This document shows positions 50,012 to 59,652 of a stretch of 64,000 bases of DNA, piece after piece. The translations under genes were made by a program, and so were the position numbers. Positions within the stretch are counted from its first letter, which is position 1. The number at the start of each line of letters is the position of its first letter. This DNA is from Shewanella oneidensis MR-1 (GTDB lineage: Bacteria > Pseudomonadota > Gammaproteobacteria > Enterobacterales > Shewanellaceae). Location of the stretch: assembly GCF_000146165.2 (NCBI RefSeq), contig NC_004347.2, forward strand, positions 4,077,029 through 4,141,028. Direction: 5' to 3'. The notes under the pieces are model-generated. The model saw only the letters and a program-made list of their open reading frames with translations. It did no database searches and was not told the origin of the DNA.

Positions 50012-52303
50012 TTATTTGCCGTTTTTAAGCTGTCTATCGAGGAAATCCGCCAGCGAGCGATATAAATGGTTACGCACCTTTTCGCCACGCATTGAATGCT
50101 TAGAACCTGGATAATCAATCATTTGAAACAACTTGCCTTCGTCCTGCAACGCCTTATAGACGCGAGTACTGTTTTCAAACAACACGTTATCGTCGGCCAT
50201 GCCGTGGTACATCAACAGCCCCGACTGGTAGTTTTTCACATAGGGGAACAGGCTACTGGCTTCATAACCTTGCTCATTGCTTGCGGGATGGGCTAAATAA
50301 CGCTCGGTATAATGGGTGTCATACAAACGCCAATCGGTGACAGGTGCACCCGAAATCGCCGCCTTAAAGTAATCCGGCGCCTTAAATAGACTCATCAAAG
50401 CCATATAACCGCCGTAGCTGTGGCCATAAATCGCCACATTATTGCTATCGACAAAGGGCAAGCTGCGCAGATAATCCACCCCAACCTTTTGATCATTGAC
50501 TTCCGCTTCGCCCAAATGACGGTAAATCACTTGCTCAAACTTGGTACCCCTGTGGGCACTGCCGCGGTTATCCAATTGAAATACCACATAACCTTGCTGA
50601 ACTAAGTATTGGGTAAAGTAATCTTGCTCACTCCAGCTATTGGTCACCAACTGCGCATGTGGGCCGCCATAAACCCGCACGACCGCGGGGTACTTTTTCC
50701 CCGCATCGAAGGGCACGGGTTTAAATAAACGCGTTTGTAAGATTTGGCCATCTTCGGCTTTAAGCTCTTTAAACTCAGGTAGTTGCCAGAGTCCAGCATA
50801 GTCATACAGAGGATGACCCGCTTTGACTTGGTTCTGCTCAACCCAGGCCAAATGCTGGCCCTTATCGCCATGCAAACTGACCTGCGGCGGTTGAGATAAG
50901 CTATTGAAATAATCGAGATACACGCTTTGATTATCGGCAAATACCGGATCGTGCATCCCCGCCTCACTGCTCACGCGCTCAATATTTCCGCCCGCTAACG
51001 GCACACGGTAAAGGTGTTTTTCGATTGGGGTATCTTTGCGGCCAGTGAAATACACCCAACCTGCGGTTTCATCGATAAATTCCAGCTCATCGACAGCCCA
51101 ATTGCCCTTGGTCAGTTGCGTCTTCAGCTTACCTTTTAGGTCAAACAAATAGAGATGATTAAAGCCATCACGCTCCGAGGCCCAAATAAAAGCCGATTGT
51201 TGCTTTAAGAAGTGCAAGTCGTTGTTAAGATTCACCCAAGCATCGCTGCGCTCTTTGACTAAGGTTTTCGGCTTGGTCAGCGAATCTAAGGCAACCAGTT
51301 GCAGGTCTAACTTTTGTTGATCGCGGCTCTGCCATTGAAAGGATAAATGCTTGCTATCCGGCAACCAATCGACGCGAGGCAGGTAAATATCCTTATTTTT
51401 ATCATCGCTTAAGGTTACCCAATCGATGGCTTTATTTTTCAGCGTTACTACACCGAGTTGGATCTCGACATTGTTTTTACCTGCCGCCGGATAACGCTGC
51501 TCGGTGAGTTTAATGCCATCGGCATAGATTTCATTGCGGGTGACTAACTCAACAGCGGATTCATCAATACGAGTAAAGGCAATGGCCGACTCATCGGGCG
51601 CCCACCAGTAACCTGTCATGCGATCCATTTCTTCCTGCGCCACAAATTCTGCCATGGCATTTTTAATCACGCCGCCACCATCGGTGGTCATGGCCTCAAG
51701 CTTTTTAGTTGCAAGATTAAGTACATACAGATTTTGATCACGAACGAAGGATACAAAGTTACCCTTGGGCGATAGGCGGGCATCAGTGGCAAAACCTTCA
51801 CCAATCGGCAATAGGCTGACGCTGTTATCCGCCAAGGAGAAGTAATACAAATTGCCCGCAGCGGGGATCAACAGCGCTTTGCTATCGTCGGCCCAGAAAT
51901 ATTCCATAATGCCTTCGCCATAAATCCGTTGGCGTTCGCGGCGGGCCTTTTCTTCATCGGACAGTTCATTACTCGCCAGTTTATCGGCATTCAGCAACAG
52001 GCTAGATTTTCCTGTTTTAACATCCATTTGCCAAAGATCGTAAAAGTTTTGGTTATCTTTACGCCCCGCTAGATAGGTCACCTTTTGGCCATCGGGGGAT
52101 AGCTTTAATCCGCGCGGACTGGTGCCCGCCAAGGCGGGAGAAGCATTCATCCGCTCGATAGTGAGTGGCGTCATACCGCCCTCAAGCGCATAGGCAGAAG
52201 CTGTGGTAAGGGTAGAAATCATGGCCAGTTGACTCGCAATCAATAGGGATGAAGCGCCCAACTTCACGGCGCGCAGGGAGGAAGCTAACCCATTTTTAGT
52301 CAT
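50012..52303 (-). CDS. S9B family dipeptidyl peptidase (DPP IV-like)
   Basis: 763-residue secreted serine peptidase. The N-terminus has a long signal region (LGASSLLIASQLAMISTLTTASAYA). The beta-propeller occupies about 60-500 and includes the EE-type substrate clamp in FVAQEEMDRMTGYWWAPDE. The alpha/beta-hydrolase domain has the nucleophile serine in IYGHSYGGYMAL, Asp in GMADDNVLFENS and His in GSKHSMRG. It probably releases X-Pro dipeptides in the periplasm. It is transcribed divergently from fbp. Confidence 0.93.
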   Translation of the reverse strand: MTKNGLASSLRAVKLGASSLLIASQLAMISTLTTASAYALEGGMTPLTIERMNASPALAGTSPRGLKLSPDGQKVTYLAGRKDNQNFYDLWQMDVKTGKSSLLLNADKLASNELSDEEKARRERQRIYGEGIMEYFWADDSKALLIPAAGNLYYFSLADNSVSLLPIGEGFATDARLSPKGNFVSFVRDQNLYVLNLATKKLEAMTTDGGGVIKNAMAEFVAQEEMDRMTGYWWAPDESAIAFTRIDESAVELVTRNEIYADGIKLTEQRYPAAGKNNVEIQLGVVTLKNKAIDWVTLSDDKNKDIYLPRVDWLPDSKHLSFQWQSRDQQKLDLQLVALDSLTKPKTLVKERSDAWVNLNNDLHFLKQQSAFIWASERDGFNHLYLFDLKGKLKTQLTKGNWAVDELEFIDETAGWVYFTGRKDTPIEKHLYRVPLAGGNIERVSSEAGMHDPVFADNQSVYLDYFNSLSQPPQVSLHGDKGQHLAWVEQNQVKAGHPLYDYAGLWQLPEFKELKAEDGQILQTRLFKPVPFDAGKKYPAVVRVYGGPHAQLVTNSWSEQDYFTQYLVQQGYVVFQLDNRGSAHRGTKFEQVIYRHLGEAEVNDQKVGVDYLRSLPFVDSNNVAIYGHSYGGYMALMSLFKAPDYFKAAISGAPVTDWRLYDTHYTERYLAHPASNEQGYEASSLFPYVKNYQSGLLMYHGMADDNVLFENSTRVYKALQDEGKLFQMIDYPGSKHSMRGEKVRNHLYRSLADFLDRQLKNGK

Positions 52304-52600
52304 TATTATTCCTTGGAAGCATATTCGCCTTAGGTGGCGATTAAAAAACTGCCGCCATTGTGCCAGAGGCCAAGCCTAAATAAAAAGCACGGGCAATATA
52401 CAGATACAAATTAGCAGGCAAACTCTATTACTTAGCTTAATTATCAAGATAACCAACACCGCCTTGCGATAACAGATAACGGTAACGGCCTAAATTGCGT
52501 AAAACCCACAGCAACATCGCTGAAATTGTCGACTAACTGAGTTATTATTCGCGGCAAATAATGAAATTGACCTCAATGTTGAACCCCTAAAGGACCTAAC

Positions 52601-53578
52601 ATGCAGACTCTTGCCCAACACTTAACCTCAAAGGCAGTGAACGAATCCCTCGCGCAACTGATTTTGACCTTAGCCGACACCTCTAAAGCCATTAGCCATG
52701 CCGTACGCCACGGAGCCTTAGCCGGCGTGTTAGGCGCGACCGAACAGGAAAACGTGCAAGGTGAAACCCAGAAAAAACTGGATATCATCACCAACGATAT
52801 GCTTAAAGATGCGCTCAAAGCCGACGGAACAGTGCGCGGCCTCGCCTCTGAAGAAGAAGATCATGTGGTTGAAGTCAGCGCCAATGGTCAATATCTAGTG
52901 TGTTTCGACCCTTTAGATGGTTCATCGAATATCGATATCAACTCGCTGGTCGGCACGATTTTCTCCGTTTTACCCGCACCGCAGGGTGAATTAACCGAGG
53001 CGAGCTTCCTGCAATCTGGCCGCAATCAGTTAGCAGCAGGTTATGTACTCTACGGCCCATCGACCATGCTCGCGCTCACCACAGGCCAAGGCGTGCAACT
53101 CTTTACCCTGCACCCAGAAACCAACGAATTTTTACTGACCAACGCCACCATGAGCATCAGCCCTGACACCAGCGAATTCGCCATTAACATGTCGAACCAA
53201 CGTTTTTGGGAAGCGCCAATGCAGACCTATATCGCCGATTTACTGCTCGGTAAAATTGGCCCGCGCGAAAAATCCTTCAACATGCGCTGGATTGCCGCCA
53301 TGGTCGGTGACGTGCACCGCGTACTTTCTCGCGGCGGTATTTTTACTTACCCAACCGACAATAAAGATCCGAAAAAGCCATACAAGCTACGTTTAATGTA
53401 CGAAGCCAACCCAATGGCCTTCTTGGTCGAGCAAGCCGGTGGTAAAGCCTCTACCGGTTATGAAACCATTTTGGATATTCAGCCAACACAAATTCACCAA
53501 CGTGTAGCGGTTATCCTTGGTAGCGCCAATGAAGTGGACGCTTGCCTAAGCTACCATGGTATCGATTCTCGTAAATAA
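52601..53578 (+). CDS. fbp: fructose-1,6-bisphosphatase class 1
   Basis: 325-residue class I FBPase for gluconeogenesis. Metal-binding motifs: [10 protein letters not shown] and the [21 protein letters not shown] signature, the later GGIFTYP and [17 protein letters not shown]. Starts [23 protein letters not shown] terminator follows; the AT-rich two-gene cassette lies beyond it. Confidence 0.97.
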   Translation: MQTLAQHLTSKAVNESLAQLILTLADTSKAISHAVRHGALAGVLGATEQENVQGETQKKLDIITNDMLKDALKADGTVRGLASEEEDHVVEVSANGQYLVCFDPLDGSSNIDINSLVGTIFSVLPAPQGELTEASFLQSGRNQLAAGYVLYGPSTMLALTTGQGVQLFTLHPETNEFLLTNATMSISPDTSEFAINMSNQRFWEAPMQTYIADLLLGKIGPREKSFNMRWIAAMVGDVHRVLSRGGIFTYPTDNKDPKKPYKLRLMYEANPMAFLVEQAGGKASTGYETILDIQPTQIHQRVAVILGSANEVDACLSYHGIDSRK

Positions 53579-53638
53579 AGAGCGTGAAGAACCTGATTTA
53601 GACTAAGCCGAATCGCTTAGATTTTGATTTTGATGATG

Positions 53639-53667
53639 AAAGCCACTGACCACAGTGGCTTTTTTAT
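53639..53667 (+). terminator. fbp terminator
   Basis: AAAGCCACTG/CAGTGGCTTT stem and long T-tract after fbp. Confidence 0.85.
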
Positions 53668-53689
53668 TGTCGCGTAATGCGACATTCAT

Positions 53690-54101
53690 TTTTATATGCG
53701 GCCTTACGGCCGAGAAAGTCGTGGGGTTTCACCCTGCCTAATATTGGTGCTGTTTAGCACAATGCTATATTGATTGCGGCCTTACGGCCGAGATTAATCA
53801 AAGTCGTGGGTCTTCACCCCACACCCGACCAAGGAGGACTGCTCGTCCTATCCTCCTTGGATGCTCCAAGACGCCCCTAGCGAAGTTACATGCATTAGAG
53901 ACTGGCCTTGGTCTTATGGATAAATTGCTATCGCTTCCGAAGGATGCGTCCCTGCACCTGCGAAAGCTAGCCGGTCATCCATGACCGAACTCACGCAATT
54001 TATTCCAACGCCCCGCGGCAACTTCACAGGGGAAGGTGAACTTCTGTAGCTACAGTACGAACTATTAATCCCCAAAAATCTGTGCCAGTCCGATCTTTCA
54101 A
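53690..54101 (-). repeat. structured repeat, left arm of cassette
   Basis: On the minus strand this segment is homologous to 56524-57027: shared blocks include GAAGTTCACCTTCCCCTG, CCTTCGGAAGCGATAGC, TTTATCCATAAGACCAAGGC, AATGCATGTAACTTCGCT, TTGGTCGGGTGTGGGG and the palindrome CTCGGCCGTAAGGCCGC, which occurs twice. It includes a 6-bp hairpin with loop TGGA (53972-53987) and a 10-bp stem CCAAGGAGGA/TCCTCCTTGG. The arms are inverted with respect to each other around the two cassette genes. Confidence 0.75.
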
Positions 54102-54190
54102 TGAAAGGTGAATTATCGATTAGCACAAATTAGTTTGAATAAAGTAAAGGGCATTGGCCTTGCTAAACCCGAGGTGACCATATATGTCCC
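54102..54190 (-). mobile_element. remnant of the IS110/IS1111 element end
   Basis: Complementary to 14335-14420 over about 88 bases with few mismatches, including the 12-bp subterminal repeat CCGAGGTGACCA (54169-54180) and GACATATATGG at the edge. There is no transposase here, so only one end remains, just beside the cassette. Confidence 0.75.
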
Positions 54191-54206
54191 AATAAAACTG
54201 TTTGAT

Positions 54207-55256
54207 TTATGATAGATCCAGTTTATATTCAGTATAAAGGACTTTTATTAACTTCAAGACAAAAAATATTAACTCTTCTAATATATCATTATTTATCGCA
54301 AGTTCGTACTCTGGACTAAATTGATGAACAAGTTGATTTCGATATGCATATAGTTTCGTTGCAGCTTTATCCTCATCAAGGTCTTTCATAAATGTAGACC
54401 AGCTTACAGTCTCCTTAAGCTCAGCATCCAAAGAAAACGCATACTTGACAAGTAAAGATAATGAATCCTCTTCCTTCCGTCGCCAAGATAGATCACTTGC
54501 ACATTTTCTTGCTAGCTCTATAGCTTTACCTCCATAAGAAATTGACCGTTTTAAATTATGAACCCGTGGAATAGGATAGAGCCATTCAATACATCTATAA
54601 GCCTCTAAAAATGCATGTTTTTTATGAAAGCATGTCATGGAAATGAAAATATTTGAGTGAGATATATTGTCAAAATCCAAAAATAAGCTTTGATATAAAC
54701 ATTTCAAATTAGAATTTTCTAATGCCATAATTTTCTTATTAAATGACAAGATAAAATACAGTAGCCTATCAAAATTAAAACTGTCATAAATCGAGTTTTT
54801 ATCAAACCTAATTATGACGATATCATTAAAGTATGATTGAATATCTGACAGTGAAGTTCCTTGATAACTATTATCATCTGGCTGTCCAATAAAATTATTC
54901 TCCAATTCAGAACGATTTAGCTGACTTTTAACCTCCAGTCCTATTCTACTTGCCGAATAGATAAAGTGGGGGCAGTTAATCTCAACAAAGTCAAAATCAT
55001 CAGGTAAGTAGAAGTCTGATTCTTCAACTCCAGAAATGCATATGTAAGAGTTTTCACTATCACTGTATTTTATTCCAGAAACGGAATATAAAATATTGAT
55101 TTTATCATTCCCACCGCTAAGAGCCTTATAAAATTTGAACTCATCCTTTGAGTTAGCAGTTAGTTCAAAGCGAAATAACTCCTTTCTAGTACGATGGCCC
55201 GCGTATAAAAGCAGCGTTTCAAAAATATAACCTATATCATTTTTAAGATCTGCCAT
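54207..55256 (-). CDS. hypothetical protein with HEPN-like C-terminus (cassette gene 2)
   Basis: 349-residue protein, not assigned to a named family. Residues 1-230 are mixed alpha/beta with no recognised motif. The C-terminal ~90 residues are helical and contain YAYRNQLVHQF (about residue 312), an R-x4-H motif in the form RNxxxH seen in HEPN-superfamily RNases and ApeA-like HEPN domains. The start ATG overlaps the stop of the upstream gene as TAATG, implying coupled translation; the frame extends to 55274. Base use is clearly more AT-rich than the flanking housekeeping genes, a sign of transfer. Confidence 0.7.
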   Translation of the reverse strand: MADLKNDIGYIFETLLLYAGHRTRKELFRFELTANSKDEFKFYKALSGGNDKINILYSVSGIKYSDSENSYICISGVEESDFYLPDDFDFVEINCPHFIYSASRIGLEVKSQLNRSELENNFIGQPDDNSYQGTSLSDIQSYFNDIVIIRFDKNSIYDSFNFDRLLYFILSFNKKIMALENSNLKCLYQSLFLDFDNISHSNIFISMTCFHKKHAFLEAYRCIEWLYPIPRVHNLKRSISYGGKAIELARKCASDLSWRRKEEDSLSLLVKYAFSLDAELKETVSWSTFMKDLDEDKAATKLYAYRNQLVHQFSPEYELAINNDILEELIFFVLKLIKVLYTEYKLDLS

Positions 55257-56416
55257 TATCTTGCCAACCAACATACCTGAAAGTTTGGCATTTGATCTGA
55301 ATACTTAAATAGTGCTTCAAATGATTTATAGAAAAACTCTCTCTCAAATGTTCCTATTTTTGAAGATTTTACACTTAACTTTTCATTTAAAAGGTCAAAC
55401 TCTAAGAATTCTTCAAGTTGAGAATCATCCATTTCTTTTAACTTGGCGACAAAGTTAACTAACCTTCCATCAAAATCAGTTAAGTTATCAGAAACATTGA
55501 TCTCATTACAATCTAATCCCTTAACACCATAAATATATTCTGCTGCTGCAGAGACAAATCCTGCACCGACAGGAATGCTAGTAAATAGGTCTTTTCCTGA
55601 TTTAAATCTCCCAGAGCTTATATCTTTAAGTCTGGAGATTTCATCATCTATTTCCAACATTCTTTTAATGACAAGGCTAAATATATCTAGAGATTGACTT
55701 TCTGAAGCAGCGGCTATTGTATCCAATCGTGCAAAATCCTCAGAAACTTTGTCTTTTAAATCTACATCGACCTTTCTAGTAGTAAAACAAAGGTAATATT
55801 CTATTAATTTACTACTTTGATACTGGCTAGATGATGTGCGTTTTTTGGGATCATCTAAAACTCTAAGGTCAAGTGTTGGCATATCATCTTTTAGTTTTTG
55901 AGCAATAGGTTCATATATTGTATCTAATTGTCTCTTTATATCCCAAGGAACCTGTCCAGTATTTAAAACTAACATTCTATATATTAAACTATTCATGGAG
56001 TGAGAGATCCAAAATTCAACTCTAACTTTGCTATTTATTATTTCACGATTTTTTTCAAGAGACTCCTTTATTGCTGTTGTTCGTTGCATTCCATCTATTA
56101 GAGATATATTATGATTAATTAAATTAGTAATTTTTTCTTCACCACTTGATAATCTCTCATATTCAGCTTGTGTAACTATTAACCCAACAACCATTGGTGG
56201 CAAAATAGCTCCTAGTGAAATATCATCAACCATCCTTGATCTGATTTTTTGAGCCGTTTTTGTTTTAAGGGGCATACGTTGGCCATTGATACCTCCTTTA
56301 TTTCTATATGCCTCATCAATGAGACTTAAGTATTTATCTACGGTTAATGTTTCTAAAATAGACAAACAGTTGGATTTTTTATCTTCAAGGATGTTGTTCA
56401 TTTTCTGGTCTCGCAT
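55256..56416 (-). CDS. DGQHR-like (ParB/DndB-type fold) protein (cassette gene 1)
   Basis: 386-residue protein. Around residue 107 the sequence LIDGMQRTTAIKESL resembles the DGQHR/DGQQR motif of DndB-type and DUF262-type proteins, and about 45 residues later FRMLVLNTGQ-like text (YRMLVLNTGQVPW) matches the N-T-G-Q segment that follows in those families. The N-terminal PLKTKTAQKIRSRMVDDISLGAILPPMVVG also fits. The second residue of the motif is M rather than Q, so activity is uncertain. It is AT-rich, first of a coupled two-gene operon, and could be a nucleotide- or DNA-modification-sensing partner. The start may be the ATG at 56416 or five codons later. Confidence 0.7.
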   Translation of the reverse strand: MRDQKMNNILEDKKSNCLSILETLTVDKYLSLIDEAYRNKGGINGQRMPLKTKTAQKIRSRMVDDISLGAILPPMVVGLIVTQAEYERLSSGEEKITNLINHNISLIDGMQRTTAIKESLEKNREIINSKVRVEFWISHSMNSLIYRMLVLNTGQVPWDIKRQLDTIYEPIAQKLKDDMPTLDLRVLDDPKKRTSSSQYQSSKLIEYYLCFTTRKVDVDLKDKVSEDFARLDTIAAASESQSLDIFSLVIKRMLEIDDEISRLKDISSGRFKSGKDLFTSIPVGAGFVSAAAEYIYGVKGLDCNEINVSDNLTDFDGRLVNFVAKLKEMDDSQLEEFLEFDLLNEKLSVKSSKIGTFEREFFYKSFEALFKYSDQMPNFQVCWLAR

Positions 56417-56523
56417 TTCGTAAATTTCTTCTAACTATCTCATATCAATTAATTTTTTTAAATAATTATTTGTGCATTAAGTGCTCTGCATACTTGCAAG
56501 AACAAATTATGGAAGATGGAACA

Positions 56524-57027
56524 GGCACAAATCTTTAGGACTAACAGCTAACACCAAGGCAACAGAAGTTCACCTTCCCCTGCGAAGTTGCTGAAGGGCG
56601 TTGAAGAAAATCGCGTGACGCAGACAGGAAGTCTGCGTAGCTTTCGGGGAAGGGGCGAATGAAAATCGGTGATTTTCGCGCTTATGAGCGAGAGGCAGGG
56701 ACTGCCGAACTGGAGTGCTTTATATGGATGTAAAGCGGAGCCTTCGGAAGCGATAGCTATTTATCCATAAGACCAAGGCTAGTAACCAATGCATGTAACT
56801 TCGCTAGGGGCGGCAAGGGAGATCCAAGAGGGAATTGCTGTTGATCCCCTCTTGGTCGGGTGTGGGGTGAAGCCCCACGACTTTAACCGACCTCGGCCGA
56901 AGGCCGCAATGACTCACATACTTACAGCGATAACCTTACCAATTCAAACGCCAAACAAACCAGCATTATTATCGGGTGTGGGGTGAAGCCCCAAGACTTT
57001 TACCGACCTCGGCCGTAAGGCCGCAAA
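56524..57027 (+). repeat. structured repeat, right arm of cassette
   Basis: About 500 bases homologous to the minus strand of 53690-54101 but with a longer middle. Hairpins with GGA loops: an 8-bp stem ACGCAGAC/GTCTGCGT with loop AGGAA (56618-56638), a 5-bp GGCAG/CTGCC stem with loop GGA (56694-56706), and GCTTTATA/TGTAAAGC with loop TGGA (56717-56736). The 3' end has the motif CGGGTGTGGGGTGAAGCCCC and CTCGGCC...GGCCGC twice. Confidence 0.75.
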
Positions 57028-57039
57028 ACCGACTAACAA

Positions 57040-57609
57040 CTAACTTGCAACACAAAGATTTTGCTGAATCTTCCAACGACGTTCCATGAGTGAAATCGAA
57101 AACCCATAACATACCACCACAATCAAAGGTTGAAGCTGAAAACTCAACTCAGGCCACAACATAAAGGCAGCCACACAAGCCACAGTGCGCACTATTGCAT
57201 GCACAATCGCCACCTTTTGTGCCGCTAACACACCATAAATCAACCACATTAATCCTGTTTGTACCGCAAGGGCGAAGGGCAAGGCTAAATAGTTTTCCAT
57301 AAAAAATGGAATACTGATGCTAAAGGTTAAAAAACTCATGCCCACACCAGCGAGAAACACAGTCTCAAACCAATTACGATCAGTGCTTTTCTTAAAGGAG
57401 ATATTCTCACCCGTTAGACGCGAGACTCCCATAGCAAGGTAGACAATAGAACCCGTGCCGATAAATGTTGCCATCACCAGTTGCGATGCTGGCAATACAA
57501 AACTCAAGATAAACAATAGCGTCCATACCATCATGCCGGATAGAGGCATAGCTAAAGCACGCTTTTGGCGGTATTCGATGAGTTGTTGATCCAGTGATTT
57601 ATGTTGCAT
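57040..57609 (-). CDS. multi-pass membrane protein, DUF7010-like
   Basis: 189-residue inner-membrane protein with five or six hydrophobic segments (for example MMVWTLLFILSFVLPASQLVMATFIG and TVFLAGVGMSFLTFSISIPFF) and short basic loops. It resembles the DUF7010 group in length and pattern; I am not certain of the family. The start at MQHKSLDQQLIEYRQ is fixed by AAGGAGG 8 bases upstream; the frame is open to 57696. Function unknown. Confidence 0.7.
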   Translation of the reverse strand: MQHKSLDQQLIEYRQKRALAMPLSGMMVWTLLFILSFVLPASQLVMATFIGTGSIVYLAMGVSRLTGENISFKKSTDRNWFETVFLAGVGMSFLTFSISIPFFMENYLALPFALAVQTGLMWLIYGVLAAQKVAIVHAIVRTVACVAAFMLWPELSFQLQPLIVVVCYGFSISLMERRWKIQQNLCVAS

Positions 57610-58135
57610 GATTAAGCCTCCTTGTTGGTATGGCTTAAGTATCCCTGCATCCGCTAAATCACGGCAGTGTGAGTTGTCAGTAATTACGGATGACAAATGT
57701 CATCAATGGCAAATTTCTTCGGAAAATGAGAAGGAAAGTAAAGAAGGCACAGGCATAACTTTTCACTCAATGGTTACACCAAAACTGGCATTGTTGCACC
57801 AGTGACCTTCTAAAACAGGGATGTTTTAGTAGAGCTTACAGGGACGTATTTACAGCGAGTCACTGGTGTAACAGTGCGAAAGCCTGCGGCAGGCAATGGG
57901 TTAATACTTTAGCCATAAGCCACAAGGGAGAAGATGGGATAAGTGAAAACCCACGAACCTAACTCATCTCGGCGGTAAGACCGCAAAACCAGCCCAGTTA
58001 AGCCGCTCCTTGAGCTTAACGGCATATACCTCACGCCTTTGCGATTGGCCGATAGCGCGGCGTTAACTCAGTATGTTATTGTTTTAGCATCATAGATTCG
58101 ATTTTTGTGCTTTAACCACTAAGGGTTTACTCCAA
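57610..58135. other. intergenic region with GGGA-loop hairpin repeat
   Basis: About 525 bases between divergent membrane-protein genes. The central part is the structured repeat described at 57797-57868; the rest includes GGCGGTAAGACCGC, a relative of the GGCCGTAAGGCCGC palindromes near 53.7 and 57 kb. No ORF is supported. Confidence 0.5.
57797..57868 (+). repeat. stem enclosing two GGGA hairpins
   Basis: An outer 10-bp perfect stem CACCAGTGAC (57797-57806)/GTCACTGGTG (57859-57868) encloses an 8-bp hairpin CTAAAACA/TGTTTTAG with loop GGGA (57810-57829) and TTACAGGGACGTA (about 57836-57848). Both inner sites resemble the CsrA-binding consensus RUACARGGAUGU. Confidence 0.65.
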
Positions 58136-58624
58136 ATGGAAAAAATATTTGAAAGACTAATGTATGCATCACGCTGGATTATGGCACCCATCTACTTGGG
58201 GCTGAGTCTGGTGTTATTGGGCTTAGGCATTAAATTCTTCCAAGAAATCTTCCATATTCTGCCGATCATTTTTGAGATGACTGAAGTGGATTTAGTGCTG
58301 GTGACCCTGTCTTTGATTGATATCACCCTCGTGGGCGGCCTGATTGTGATGGTGATGTTTTCTGGCTACGAGAATTTTGTCTCGCAGCTGGATGTGGGCG
58401 AAGACAGTGAGAAGCTAAGTTGGCTGGGTAAATTAGATTCTGGCTCACTGAAAAACAAAGTGGCGGCGTCGATTGTGGCGATTTCGTCTATTCACCTACT
58501 GAAAATCTTTATGGATGTGAAGAATATCGATAACGACAAAATCATGTGGTATCTGTTAATCCACATCACCTTTGTGTTATCAGCCTTTGCCATGGGCTAT
58601 TTGGATAAAATGACCCGCAAATAA
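58136..58624 (+). CDS. yqhA: UPF0114 family membrane protein YqhA
   Basis: 162-residue protein with four hydrophobic segments matching the TIGR00645/UPF0114 family ([25 protein letters not shown] at the start; [20 protein letters not shown] in the middle; [16 protein letters not shown] near the end). Function unknown in E. coli. Start ATG in good context; a hairpin terminator follows. Confidence 0.92.
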   Translation: MEKIFERLMYASRWIMAPIYLGLSLVLLGLGIKFFQEIFHILPIIFEMTEVDLVLVTLSLIDITLVGGLIVMVMFSGYENFVSQLDVGEDSEKLSWLGKLDSGSLKNKVAASIVAISSIHLLKIFMDVKNIDNDKIMWYLLIHITFVLSAFAMGYLDKMTRK

Positions 58625-58665
58625 TCGTCGCGCCAGCAATTCAATCACGACTCGATTTGCAACTC

Positions 58666-58686
58666 GCCAGCAGTATTGCTGCTGGC
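58666..58686 (+). terminator. stem-loop after yqhA
   Basis: Perfect 8-bp GCCAGCAG/CTGCTGGC with a TATTG loop; T run weak. Confidence 0.5.
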
Positions 58687-59652
58687 TTCACACCAATACA
58701 AACGTAAAACGATAGCGTAAAACAACCCCACACAGAATCTGTAAGCTGATTGGCTTAAGTTGCTGCGGGTAAACACACTGTGACTATGGTTTTATTCTGT
58801 AAATCATCGACCTGCAATTGTGTTGTGCCGCCCTGAGCCTTGGCCAATAAGCACGCAGAATAAGTCCCTAGACCGGCACCCTCCTCTTTTTGACTCGTGA
58901 CATATTTATCCCAAAACCGCGGACGAATATGTTCCGGAACCACACCGGAATTCTCAATCTGGATCACGACATTGCCTTGCTCAATCGATAAATGGATCGC
59001 CACTTTAGTGCGCATGGTTGAGGCTTCGAAGGCATTTTTAATCAAGTTCAGCAGTAATGAGTAAGTTAAGGTTTCATCCGCTAACACATCAAACTGACCA
59101 TTAGGGTCTTCATCCGGAAATTGAAAGGCAATCAATTGTTTGTGATGAAAGGTCACATGCATGGAGTGCAATACTTGCTTGACCAATCCATGGGCAGAAA
59201 ATCGCTCGGGTTTGAGGATAAATCGTCCCGTTTCAATTTTAAAAATCTCCGAGGACAGGTTAACGGTGTTAATCGATTGCATGGTGAGATCATGGATAGC
59301 GGTTAACTTACTACGCCAGCCCTTAGGGCAACTTTTGTCTTGGGACAAACGCTGCAACATCGCACTGATCGCCGATAGGGGGCTCTTTAGATCATGGTGA
59401 ATTAACTCATCGACACAATCTCTTAAACGGGATAACTCCAACATGTTGTCATAATTGGCTTGTAAATCGCGCTGTAAATTGACCGTTGCCAATAGGTTAG
59501 CCAGCCGAAGTTTTAAAATATCGGGTTGCACGGGTTTGACTAAATAATCAATGGCTCCGCCCTGCAGACCTTGGATCTGATTCGCCGTTTCATCTAATGC
59601 GCTGACAAAAATAACCGGTATTGACTGCGACTGTGGATGCTCCCGCAGAGCG

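Noticed and set aside
53690..57027. CRISPR-like repeats near the cassette
   Set aside because: The repeated GGCC...GGCC palindromes are few, irregularly spaced and lie in larger homologous arms without spacers; no cas genes are present.
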